Positions 44,922 through 58,553 of a stretch of 64,000 bases of DNA are shown here, one piece after another; within the stretch, counting starts at the first letter, position 1; each line of letters opens with the position of its first letter. Source of the DNA: Gordionus sp. m RMFG-2023. Its lineage: Eukaryota > Nematomorpha > Gordioida > Chordodea > Parachordodidae. The position numbers were made by a program, and so were the translations under genes. The stretch is from positions 1,364,001 through 1,428,000 of the forward strand of contig NC_088777.1 in assembly GCF_954871325.1 (NCBI RefSeq), in the 5' to 3' direction. The notes under the pieces are model-generated. The model did no database searches and was not told the DNA's origin. It saw only the letters and a program-made list of their open reading frames with translations.

Positions 44922-47900
44922 GTAATATATATATATATATATATTAAAACTCTTTATTAAATTTTTAAGAAAATAAAAATAAATTTTAAACTCTCAACCC
45001 ATCCCATAAACCAAGTAATGTTACCGCGGTTTTTATTCACCTATGAGTTGTGGCGGTGATGGTTGCGTAGCGGGGGAAGGGGAGCGAGCCTACGTATTTA
45101 AATACATTTCACAAAGGTCCTGTAGGAATTCCAAAAATAAACCCTCCCTTCTCTCATCCCCACTTTCCTCCACATTGCAGTTGATGATCCTTATCTTGGA
45201 AAACATTTTTACTTCCTCCTTATTTTCTAAGTTACCTTTAAAGGCTTCTATGTTTTAATTTAGAAAATGGTTCTTTAAAGGATTCCGCTTTAATAATAAC
45301 GACGCTGGAGTAACTGCGGTTTGCCGCACGGGGGGGGGGGCAAATGCGATACGCGAATAAAAATTCTTTTACGATTCTAATTTTTAAATGCAAACACTGA
45401 AATTTTATAAGAAGAGATAACCAGCACGCCACTCATGCACTTTATACCGATATTCCGATACTACCTTCCGAACCGATACAACTAATAATTAGTATCGATA
45501 TATATGTATCTGAAAACGGTTACGCGACTAGCACTATATTTTTTTTGTCGAGAATAGACAACGATCGGTCCAAGGCGAAAAATATATAAATGTAAATATA
45601 ATATAATTTGCGATTCTTTATAGGTCAACTTCTAAACTAAACGTTTTTTTCTTTTTTTTTTCGAATCTATTTCCCTTCAGGATGGATGTATCCCGCATTT
45701 GTTTATAAATTGATTAGGTAGCTGTCTGAAATAAAAAATGAGAAGAAATGAGGGGGCAACTTTTTTTTAAAATCAAGTGGTCCAGGGCGCTTAGATGCAG
45801 GAATTCGCCATAGGGGTGGGAGTGGTGAGGGTGAGGGTGTAACTAGGAATTATTAAGATTATCTTAAATTCCAGAAATTTATTGGAAAACTAGCTACCGT
45901 AAAATATTGGCAATTTCTAATACACAATGATGTCAAATATAATTTAAAATGATAAAATATTGAATGCATATAAATTCGACATATGAATCACTGTAAAATT
46001 CTTTGTTAAGAAAATTTTAAATTTTAATTTATAATTTTTAAAGGTCAGAAAATAATACGATTTAAATGCACAAAAAATAATTATAAGAATTATTGCAAGT
46101 AATATATTATTTAACAATTCATAATATGGGTGAAATTAAATAGGGGGGGGGGGAATATAATTAGAAACCATGTAAATTTTATAATGCGAAATTCGATCTT
46201 CCTTGGGGAAATTGAGCTAATTTTTTATTAAATGATTTTGTCAGCGCTTGGGTGCCAACTCCTTCCTATGTATATTAAGAAGGGCTAATCCAATTCCTAT
46301 CATCATAAGGTAGTACCTGTTAGAGGTTTGGACATCTGATTAGCCAAATCTCAAGGTTACGCGATATTTACTCTTCTCTTCTCTTCTCTTCTCTTCTTCT
46401 CTTCTCTTCTCTTCTCTTCTCTTCTTCTCTCTCTTCTCTTCTCTTCTCTTCTTCTTCTTCTTCTTCTTCTCTTCTCTCTCTTCTCTTCTCTTCTTCTTCT
46501 TTTCTCTTCTCTTCTCTTCTCTTCTCTTCTCATCTCTTGCACTAATGGATATAGTTGCCAAAATTTATAATAATTTTAATATATTAGAAAAAATAGTCAA
46601 AAATGTGTATAGAAATTATACGAAAGTATCTTATAGTAACTTTTGGAACATTTATCAACCATATAAAATAACCTTTTTTTATAACATAGTTCGTTAATCA
46701 ACTATTCATTGCATCATGGGATACTTTAACATCCATTTTTCGTATAAGAAGACTTGAAATAGATTAGGGAAGGATTTCTTGGGAAAATAATATTTACAGA
46801 TTTATGAGTGCTAGCTGGATTAACCAAGAATCTTTCCATTCTTTTAGTCATAAAAGTATCTAAGAGGGGTGGGGGGGGGCAAAGATATTTATTTTATAGT
46901 AACTCTTTTTTCGACTTGACCCTATATTAATATTAGAAAACGAGGAGCTTGCTTTGCTGAGAGTCAAATTAAAACACAAAATCCTACTTTCAGCTTAATC
47001 GTGACGGGGGAGTGGCAACGTCTTTTGGCGGCTAATAGAAGTCTAAAAGGTTCCTTGGAGTCAGGGTCTTGATTTGGATCACCGTCTCCTCGAACGGGGG
47101 TGTAAAAACACCTAAGGGGGGGTTGATGTCAGGAAAGGTCACTCGATTGTAAAAAAACCTGAAAATTTCCTGATGATTAAATCAGAGGGAAAACTGGCCA
47201 ACCTGCGTAAACCAGGAAGTCGCCATTGAACGGGGAGGAAGAAGGAAGAATTATAGGACAATAATATTTTTTGAGAAATCTGGATTTCTTCGACTTTGGA
47301 GAGGAAGGGATGTGTCCCCTGATTTCTCCCGCTACATACGCGCCGGCGCCTGATATGGTTTAAGCTACAAAAGATAATAACCATTTTTTTGCGATGAATT
47401 ATATAAAAAAAATAAATATTTTATTTTAATAATGATTCATTCCAAAGAAGCCTTACGAAAACTACGCTGTATCTGTAAAAAAAATAAAAGTATCGGACGA
47501 TATATTTTTATCGATCGCGCCTCTGAATCCCCTATAACTTTCAAATAACTCTCTTAGGATTATGCATCACTCTATATGGCAAATGATTGCGACCAATAAT
47601 TAAATTTCAAAAAAATTTAGCATTTAAGTAAAACCCTTTTACTTTGGGCTCTCGATAATTCGATCAACTCCCTAATTTGACCAAAAAATTTCTTCGACTT
47701 AATCGAAATTCCGATTAACTAAATACGTAATTACTTTTTGTTTTAAAAGTCATTAACTTGAAATTCGGTCATCTTTATGCAAATTTTTTTTTGTTAATTC
47801 TCTTCAATAATCACGTGTTCTATTTTTAAAAACTGCGGACCTGATTAAGATTATCAGCCAAAAATAATATTACGTAAGCCGCGAGAGATTTTTTTGCGAA

Positions 47901-50900
47901 ATAGAGGTTCCTAAAACCCTTTTCTGCCATCTACGAGAAAAATAAAATATCGATCAGTCCGTTTTTTTTATAAAATATCGACCCAAATGCCTTGACATTA
48001 ATGTTTATCAAAATCGGGTTATCAATATTCGATCCGATGATTTTCACCGGTTTTTGACACCATCTTTTATCTTTGGTCAATATTTTAAATTTGAAAAGAT
48101 CTGATATTTTTTTTTAGCTATTTATACATCTAGTGTTGTTATAACGGCAAAAAAAAAGGCCAACTCAATACTCCATTCAGAGAAATATTAAGCTAGCCTG
48201 AAGATTTTGCTCGTAGAAAGATCTAAGGATCTCTTCATATATTATCGAAATCTAGAGGCTTAGGAAATATTTTTCTAGAAAAATCGGCTCAAAACGAACC
48301 ATTTAACAACACTATATACATCTAAAAGATAAGCTATATTTTTTTTTCTGGCCAAAATTCGTCACTTTTTTGGCAGGCCTTCGTTATCTCGAGAAGTCTA
48401 AAAGTCTAAGGAAAAGGGTGCTTTTTTTTGCTTAATCGCTTCACGAGGTTTTATAAATATGACAAAATTATTAAAATGAATATCTCTATCCTCGAGGGAA
48501 CAAATTAATTTGTTTTAATATTTCAAAATATGTGTTTAAAGATAAGTATCGATTCGGACAAAGAAATGATGATCTCCATCCAAGCCAAGTTACCATCGTG
48601 TCTAATACCCAGCGAATCGAAGGAACACATGGCAATCATGAAAACGATCATTGATAACCAGTATTTGACTGACATCGAAAGATATCACCCGCCAACATCT
48701 TCTAACCCTTGTCTCGCGGTTCCCGCGATCGATTTTACGAACATGAATCGCGTGCAGGATACATTTTTGGAATCCCTATCTTCGTGGCGGCTGAGGTATT
48801 AGGAATTAAACTAAATTTTTTATTTGGTTAGTGGAGTTTTTTATAAAAAAAAGTGCTCGAAAGTTACAATTACGGGAAATCTACCAATAATCAGTTGGCG
48901 TCAAGTGAGAAGGTGTTTGTGTTCTTGGATAACAAAGATGAAGATATTTTTCTTAATTAAAAAGTAAATAAAATAATCCACAACATTCCGAGAGGATGAA
49001 AAAGGGGAATACCCCAAACGCCATTGGATGACTTATTTTTTATGTTATTACTAAATATCATGTTAAGTTTTGTGACCATAATTTGTTTTTCGAAAACTCA
49101 CAAAATTATCAAAAGTTTTTTTAAACTTTATGAAAAAAATTTTTTTTATAAAGTTTTAGAAATTAAATTATTTATAATTACTCAAAAAATAAAAGTATAT
49201 AAGTTTATATGGCCGTCTAGTTTCTATAAATAAAATCAAATATTTTTATTATACATAAAAAAAAAATCAACATAAAACTGGAAAATTTAGATATATTTAA
49301 AAAGATTTCAAGGCCTGACCCGACCCAACCCGATTTTTTTTTAAAAAAAGGCTCGACCCGACCCGACCCGACCCGACCCGACCCGACTCGACCCGACTCG
49401 ACCCGACTTGACCCGACTCGACCCGACCCGGCTCGATCCTACTATTGCAAATCTCTAGTTTGAGTACCATTAAACTATGAATTTATGAAAAAAAAAAAAT
49501 TTTCACTCCTATTTAATATTGCTTTAACTTATCCAAAGAACCAACACCCCGCACCTTAACTGGTTGATATTCACATCAATCCCCAAGATGACTTACGCTT
49601 TATCCGACGTTAATATGTGTCCAAATGCCATGAAAAACACGATGTCGCAACTCAGGGAGTATCTGGGTAACGCGGTGATAGCCGGGACCTACTTCAGGAC
49701 CAGCACTTACCGCGTCAGTTACGACATAGCTATCCCGCTTTTAAATCCTCGAACAGCTGATTTAATTAGAAATCCTAAAAATTTGACCAGTTGGGATGAT
49801 AAAGATTCTCCGGATGCCACGTTTGGGATCGAAGTCAATGGGAAAATGAATAGTTTATCAAATAGGAAAAGGCATGTCTATAATATATATTTTTTAAAGA
49901 TATTTTTATTTGCGTTAACATCATTGGTTAACACTCTAATCCAATCAAAATTTTATATTTTTTAAAAAAGTTGGGTTATACCATTATAAACTTCAATGAG
50001 AGCAACCAACACCACAAGGGTAGAAATATTTTATATTCCATATATATTTTAGGATGATAGGTAGTAAGTAGGCTACATGTTTGAGATGTAAGGGATAGTT
50101 GGGTAAATTTAGACTAACTCTCTGTAAAAATTTCTCGGGACGCTGATAAAAGATATCTTGAGAAAAAAAGAATATAAAAAAGATACGTGTCAGAGTCTTC
50201 ATGGAATTGTCCTTACCACCTTCCTCCCAAATCCTAAAATACGTAAACCACCTTATCCCTTTAAGATTTCTAGAGACAGAATCTCCCCCTCCCCCTTACC
50301 TGTTCTTGTAGTCCTTGGATGCTGGGTAAATATAGGAATCCCGGGAAAAAAATCTTCAGGAACAAAAAATAATTCCAGAAAATTTTTTTTTCCGAATTTA
50401 CTCAAGACCTAACAATAATAATTACATTTTTTTTATTTGGATTTTTTAAAAATAAGGTATAGACAAATTTATTAGTATTTTAGATAAAACAAATTATTAT
50501 TAAAATATCATTTAATAAGCTATAATTTTTTCTTTTCTTAAAGATTACTCATATACCCTCCATAAAAAAAAATGCTGATGTTAAAATTGGTACTAGAATA
50601 ACCCCCATGTATTTCATATTTTGGTAAAATAATTATTCGCTATATAGGTAATTAAATACAAATACCCATCCTTAATTACGGATATTTAGTAGGACTAAAA
50701 TATGACAAAATTATTTGTAATATAAAAAATATGTTTTTATTTTATCGGTAAATTCATGATCATGTATAGACAAATTTAATCTTCTTCTTCTTTTCTTTCC
50801 GGCCGGATTTACCCAGGTAGGCCTTCCATTTTTTGGCGGTCCTGAGAGCATCGATTTGTGCAAGCTATATTCTTCTCATTATCCGCCGCTATTACATTTG

Positions 50901-53900
50901 GTCCGCGTCATCTCGGACCTTCCTCTAGGTTCTTGATCCTCCTGCTTCCGTCAAGGCGCATCTCCTGACCCCCAGTCATCATTTATCACACGGTTCACCA
51001 TGCCTAAACCATCATAGTTTCTATTTCGTCGCATTACCGCTCCAATCATTTCTATATCCAATCTTGCTCTCAGTTCCTATGCTAGTTTTTTCTCTCTCTC
51101 TCAGAGATACTCTACACATCCAATCTAATCATCCTCATCTCTGTTTTTTTTAATTTGGGCTTCGTGAGTCGCTTTCATTGCCCATGTTTCGCTATCTTAA
51201 TAATTTAGAATAATAATTAATACGGGTTGGCATCCAATATTGAAGGAAATGGCTCTCATAAAATCTGGAAGGCTTCGCAACCCCATCACGGTATTCTTCG
51301 CGCAAAGTTTCTTTAACCGAATCCGGCTATAATGACTCTGCCATTTTGTTTACGGTGTCCAACTACCTACACGCCACACGCCATCGTTCAAGTTAGGTTT
51401 CATAGTTAGCGCTACCTCGCAATTCATTTTTTAAAAAAAATCATTACCCAGATTGATGGGTGTTTATTCCCCAACCCAGATTAGAAAAAACGATGATTCC
51501 AACCTTCGTATTGATTATTTACGCGTTCTTCGGTTGGATAAGAGTGCTTTGATTCACGTTCCCAAGTTTCTGGAAGAAATCGAGGCCCAATTCGAGGTGT
51601 CAGGATTGAAAATGGCTTCCTGTGATTTCCCTATCGAAATAATCAAGAATATCCTTCCCTCTCCTCGGAACAACCGATCTCAGAGGAATGCCATTGCATT
51701 GCCCATATAGCATAAAGGAACAAATGCTAAGCCCTCCATCATGCCATAATATAATGCCATGAGCACTCACTTAAAAATTTAATTATCAATATAAAATTAT
51801 TGCTAGGTTATATTTAAAAAAAAAATAAATAAGTGATAATTAAAAATAATTCCAAAAATAAAAGAAAAGAATTATCAAAAATGAAAAGAAAAATATAAAT
51901 TGAAGAAAAGATATAATAAAAAAAAAATAATAATAAATTGACAAGAAAAAAAATAAATTTTTTTTAGGAAATAACGATTCTCCTTTTTTGAAAGGGAATT
52001 TTCCATTTTTTGATAATTATTTATATTTATTTCTGAACGAAGATTAAAAAATAAATATAACTATAATTTTTATATCAATATAAGATATAATAATTTAAAT
52101 TTTCATTATAATAAATTTTAATATATTTAGAAATGTTTGAAAAATATATAATAATACTATTAAAATAAAAGAACGGAGATGGTGTGACGCAGGGAAACAA
52201 AAATGAAAAAGGGACGTAAGCGTTGTCTATGATAGCTCTTTGGCTAGAAGGCTACCATTGAAACTGATATAATTAGCTTTGTGAATCGCTATGGATAATC
52301 GTTGACGAAGAAAAAAACCCTCTCGAGGTTCTTCTGAGAGTTTGATGATTTGTGATCCTAAGTTTTTGAAAAATGCTAAGGCGAGTTTGCCGAAGGTGCC
52401 AAGAGTGGTTGATATGATTGGGATGAAGCAATGATCGTTTATTATTTCTGTGTATTTAGAAATTTTAAGTTGTTCCTTCTGGTCAAGGATGTTGATGGCG
52501 TGGTTGGATGGGGCCAAGGGGTCAATACAGGAATAGTCCCATACCAAAAGTTGGCCTCTCCTCCATGGGATTTAAGAGATCCCATCAGGACGTTTACCGT
52601 CAGATCTAAAAAGACCCTGTGGTTCTAACGTGGAAGGAATTTGGGCGGATTTCAGAGCATGTTGGATGATTGTATTACATTGCTTATGTCTGATGAATCG
52701 TCCATTGCAGGAGCGACAATGTAAACTATGTCTACCCTTCGAGTCAACTGGCGAGTTGCGTCCTGAGCAGATGTGGGGGTGAGTGATGGAACAATTTAGA
52801 CGAATGCCGATGGCATGGGTAAATTCATTGTTGGATAGTTGAAGCTGAAGATTGGTAGATGGGATGGCCTCAAGAAACTCATGTCCCGTACCATTGAGCA
52901 AGGAAGAGAATAGGGTGCGGTCGGTAGATTGCATGCTAGATAAGAGAGTTTCAACGCAGCGAGCAACCACTGGTGCATCCCAGTCTTTCTGTTTATAGGT
53001 TGTGGGGGGATGAGAATCAGCATTGATCCTTGTTTTCCAAATATCCATAGCAACGATTAAGGAAAGGTCTTCTTTAGAATTATGGGCGGTGGTTATTGGC
53101 TTTGTCAAGAGACTACTCGATATGAAAGTAGTTGTTGCTAAGTCAAGTAGAGATCTGATGCCGAGACCACCAAATTTGGTTGGAAAAGTTGCTTGGGCCC
53201 AAGCGGTTTCGTTGAATCTGATATTTACTATTTTTTCGGTTAAGTCCTTTATTCCTTTTTCGTAAGTTTGGAGAGGAATAGGATAATTAAAAATTCGTGT
53301 TGACCGAAGTGCGTAAAGAATCCTTGGTATAAAAAAGAAATTTTTTAGCAAAAAAAGGACTTGTGTGATGGAAGAAGTGTAAAGATGTCCTCCAGTTTAA
53401 GGAGTATGTCAAGTGTGGAATGAAAGGTGCTTATTGCCTCGTGTCCTCCAACAGGCGATCCTAGATGTGTTAATTCAACGCTTGATGTGAATTTGAAATC
53501 GTGAGTGTTGAGAGCATTAGAATTTAAAAGTGAGAATTCAAATTTGCTCTGGTTAAGCGAAAGTCCAATGGCTGTGCCCATATCTTTAATTATGGTGACT
53601 GCTTTGGCAATTTCACTACTGGGACCACTCAAGATTTCATCATCAATATACCAAGCGTGGAGCGATAGAGTACATGAAGAGTTTATTGATTTTATCATGT
53701 CATTGATTCCAAGACTAAAGAGAAGGGATCCGAGAGGGTCACCTTGTTGGATACCCTCGACAGAAATATCTTTTCTTTGTTGAATTGTAAGATTGTTGGT
53801 GATTGGTAGCAAGAGAAAAGAAATTTGGTATAAGCGGGGAAATGGAAGCAAGTTGAATGTAGGAACGTGTTGCGCGAAAGAGTGTTGTAGGCGTTAGAGA

Positions 53901-56900
53901 AGTCAATTTTTACTAGGGATTCGTTTTTTGGGTTATTTTCAAGGTGAATTCTTGTTAAGTGCACAGCAGCTTCACACCCACCAGGTATCCCTACACCAAG
54001 TTGATAGGGGCTTAGAATGTGTGCGGCATCGTGTTTGATTCTAGATGCGATTAATTTAGCGACGGCGATGGGCCGATTGTCCTTGTTTGGTTTTTGGAGT
54101 GCGATGAGTCTGGCACCGAATAGTAAGGGGGTAATAAACCTGGGTACGTCTCCATTTAGGATTTTGTTGACTAAGTTTGTGATTTTAGTGAGAATTGAAA
54201 CCTGTGTACAGATCACAGGAGAGGTAATGTCCTGTAAAGAAATTGGTCTAATCCCATCTAGACCATGAGCCGAATCCCGATGAAAAGATAGGATTGCTTT
54301 CCTTACTTCTTCCTGTGTGAAATCTGCTGCACAATGGGAGAAGGGTTTGGGCAATATTGGCATAAATGTTGTTGTGGGATGCTTTGATCGAAGCTTAATT
54401 AAGGTTTCTAAATTGGATTCCGCCAGAGTGTCATTGGTTGAAATGAGTTTGAGGGCCCCATTGATATTAAGACTGTCAATTTTCTTCGAAATCAATGAGG
54501 CTTTTTGTTGAAGTGGGGTTATTTTTTTTTGTTTATGGGATGTCTGAAGATTTGGGACTCATGAAGATGAGTGTTGATGTTTAAACAGGCATCTTTTATT
54601 TGTTGAGTTAATGATTTTTGGAGTGATATGTCAGGTATTTTGAAAGTATTGTACCCAAAGTTTAAAAATTTTAACCATTCTTCTTCTTTGTTAAAATTTT
54701 GCAAAAGAGAAGATATGCAGTTGCTGAGAGATTTAGCTACTTGTATTCTCGCTCCTTTGGGTATTCTCGTTATGATACTTGGTTTTGTAGGTTAAGAAAA
54801 ATATCTGAGAATGAGGCACCAATTACTTGGTTTAAGGGAGAATCTATGAGAGGGGGGGGAAGCGAGTAAGTGATCTGAGAAAGAGGCGTGTGTTTTGAAT
54901 GCGGACACCTGTTAGAGATTGGTCCATGAACAAAAAATTCTCCATCATTTGTTAAATGTATTGGTTTCATGCAGGATGGGCAGATTCTGCGTTCGTGGGG
55001 AATGGCCATAGGTATAAAAAATAAAAAAAATGCTGCCAATAATAAAGCAAAAGCACCTGTGAGAGGTCTGTTGATTGATGTGCAAAAATAGCGAAGGAAT
55101 GATGAATATGTATGTCAGAAAAATGGAGCAACTAGCGAGAAAGATGCTCAATATGAGAGGTTTCAAATAAAAAAAGGATTAATTATTAAAAATTTTTAAT
55201 TTCTAGAATTTGATTGACAATTTTCCTTTCCTTTTTTTTTCGATAGTGATTTTTATCCATGTGGTTTTTTTTCCGGGGTATTCTTTCCGGCGAGTTTTTC
55301 CTGGGGTTTTTTTCTTCCTATTTCCGATTGTAGATCTGTTTTTAATAAATATTTTAAACAACAACTTATCAAATTTAGTCCACGAAATTAAATTTTTCTT
55401 TTTTTAATAACTGACTGGATTCAATCTTAGAATGTCATATAATTTCCTGTCATCTGATCCAAAAATGTCCTCGTAATATCCTACCAAACATTTATTATAG
55501 TCTTTAGTGGGATCCAGTAGGAAATAGGTAAAATATAATTGACCAATCAAAATTCGAGAAATCTTTGGATCAGTTGAAATATATATATAAATAAATAATT
55601 AAAATATTACCCCATAAAAAAAACCGCAAACCGTCTCGTCGTCTTAGGGAGTGGCTCATTATCAACACTCAGATATTGGCGAACAACGTCGATAAAGCCA
55701 TACTTTCAACATTGGCACGTGATTTGAGTCAATCCGATTTGATGCTCTTTAACGAATTCTTTCGCGGGACCAAGAAATTCAAAAACGATATCCATCGATC
55801 AAAGATGGGTAAATATTACGAATACGTTCCACTCTTGAAGGTTCGCCACAGATGATAAAAAAAAAAATTTACTCTTTTTTTGAGGATCATTTTTTAATTT
55901 TTAGTGATTTAAATTACCAAAATATATGTGTGATTAAGCCTAATACATTATTGTTCTTCGAAGAAGTCCTCATAAAATTTATCAATTTTTGCAGATTTAA
56001 TCATCCAATATTCATATTTTAGAGTTTTAAGTTTCTTGAGGCATCCATATCTGCAAAGATTTAGATTGTATCTTTCCCCTAATCCAATGATGGGGAGGTC
56101 AACTCCCCCCCCTTCCCGTGATGAAAATACAAATGATTGCAATTATATAAAAAAAGATGAATGTCGAAAGTGAATATGTGTATGTTGACTATGAGACTAC
56201 ATCCCTGAAATTTTTAATGGCACGTACGATATTCCGCCGGTTAGAGGACCCTTACAAAAAAAAATGATATCATTGTCTTGTATCCGTATACTGTTGTATA
56301 CTTGCAATATGAAGTAGGGATGCATGACAAGACTTAGATATCGTTAGAATTTTTATACGGGGTTAGGGCTCTGTGCGCAATAGTTATTTTGTACGAGCCT
56401 TTAAAGAACAGTAAAAAAATTTAAGTTTTATTTTGCGGTCCTTGTATACATCAGTGAAGTAAATAACGTGTTACATCAAAATCGCTTAATGACAATACGC
56501 GTGCGTATTGCCTTAGTCAACATACGCGATATCTTGCTAAATTGACTGAATATTTTTAGGATAGATACTCGACACATTCCTGGAAATACATTTTAGGCAA
56601 TTTATTTCCGGAAATGATTAGAATTTTTTAAAATAGCGAATTAATATGATAATTCGTAGTAAATAGCAGCCATTTTTACTTAAAGTATTTGATTAAGAAC
56701 TTTTATGGCATCATCATTGATTTATATACCATCCCCCTTATTGAATGTGACATATGTAACACAAAATATTCCCTAAACGATTATGATAATGATCAATTTC
56801 GAAAAATGATTGACATTACTAACGAGATCGATGTATCTAAAACGAAGTTTATCATGGATTAATTAACGATTATTTAATTTTTTTTTTTCAGAAATCGAAT

Positions 56901-58510
56901 TTTTGCTTGATACTGCCCAACTGTCATTTAACTTCCCTGGACATTTCGGAGGCCATGATGACAGGTTGCATCCCTGTCATAGTCTGGTCCGACTTTATTC
57001 TACCGTTCGAGGAGGTGTTGGATTATTCTAGGTTATATCACTTTTTACTAAAATTAGTTCTCTTACTAATCATAAATATCTATCCAAATAAATTACGTTT
57101 TTAAATATTCTAGGTTCTCCATAAGAATATCCGCTAGTCAGTTAACGAAGACCCTGCCCTCATTTTTGCGACAGAAACAGATCACTGACAGGATCGATGA
57201 TTTGAGGGAGCAGGGTTCTTTCATTTGGCACAAATACTTCAGCTCGATCCAAAGAATCACTACGACAACCCTGAGAATCATCGATCAAAGATTTAATCCC
57301 AAACCTAAAAATGGAACGAAATCTCTTTACTATCAATGGAATTATAAAAGCCGGCAAATCAATGTTAAATATTTTTCATCTTCCTTTGTTTTTTTCTATA
57401 AAAACAATATGCTATTTCTAACAGTAAAAGAAAAGTTTTTAAAAAAATGATCATTAAATAATTAGTCCTAAAAATGTATAATTTTGAGGATGAATGAGTG
57501 ATCCAAAATTGGATAAAAAAAGCTATATAAATGTAAAAATTCTGGCTAGCGATGATAAAACAACAAAGACTAAATTTTGGTAAATTTAGTTAAATAAAGA
57601 CCAAATTTTGTTAAATTTTAGTTAAATAAATATCAAATTTTGTCAAAATGTATCTATTATACATCATGACCCTCAGTTCCTTGCTGGATAAGAACCCAGG
57701 TCTACTACTAGAGCCCAGACAGGTCCGTGTCGCCGGCATAGGCACACAGGGCTACTAGGCCGCTAAATTTTGATGAATTCTAAGGACCGCCAAATTTCGT
57801 TTCTCGTTTGTATTCATGAAAATAAACGTAAATAATAATTAAAATCTTCGACGAGAAACTATAACTACTTAAAAATAGTCGAAAGGAAAATAATGGCCAT
57901 ATTTGACAAAAGACAGAAAACCGAAAAAAAGGCAATAAATTTTTTTTGGCTAAAATCTTGGATTTCGCCATTTTTTTTAAAAAAAAATTACTAAGATCGG
58001 GGTTTTGTTTTAACAAAAACACCAAACATATGGTTATTGTAATATCCTACGAAATGATTTCACGTTTAATAAGTTTTTTTATTTCTCTTTCACACTATAA
58101 AAATAATTGGGACAGAGAACCAAATTCGGACCTATCCTACCACTGCCTCGCATGGCTAACAGATACGGGACCATGAAGTCTAGTCCGGCGACCCAAGGAT
58201 TTATCAGCATCGTGCTAACTTTCGACAGATGGAAGAGTTGCAAGGATATGATCAGAAAATTACTCAAGGTACCCAGTAATCTCGCGATCCTGGTCATATG
58301 GAACAACCCGAACTTGAAACCCCCTACCATAAATACATCAGAATTCCACAACCCTCTAGATAGACCTATAATGGTATTCGAAACATCCATGTATATATAT
58401 ATTTATACTCAATATATATAGATATATATTTATAATCTCCGTAAGACCGGTTTACTTTCCTATTATCTCAATGTTAGATTTTTTTCATTCTCAATTTGCC
58501 TTCAATCTTG

Positions 58511-58553
<43 letters not shown>

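Larger units (their letters stand above)
50335..55333 (-). mobile_element. MULE-like element carrying nested insertions
   Basis: The left edge CCCGGGAAAAAAATC with CAAGACCTAACAATAAT is the reverse of the right edge of the MULE-like element in copy A. The right edge holds TTTTTTTTCCGGGG arms and TTCCTATTTCC. Copy A keeps the empty site near 28613 (GAATATAGATCTGT). Inside are a LINE C-terminal fragment, a MULE transposase remnant, a piece of the foldback element and a longer LINE. Confidence 0.65.
49872..55647 (+). other. Intron 3 of EXT2-like copy B
   Basis: This 5.8-kb intron contrasts with 0.9 kb in copy A. Removing 50335-55333 leaves sequence that aligns with intron 3 of copy A (GTCCTTGGATGCTG, then TAGATCTGT, then AAATTTAGTCCAC). 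Confidence 0.75.

Noticed and set aside
51453-51710. 85-codon + strand frame
   Set aside because: Its reverse strand matches the MULE transposase remnant at 29826-30194, so this frame is antisense to a pseudogene.
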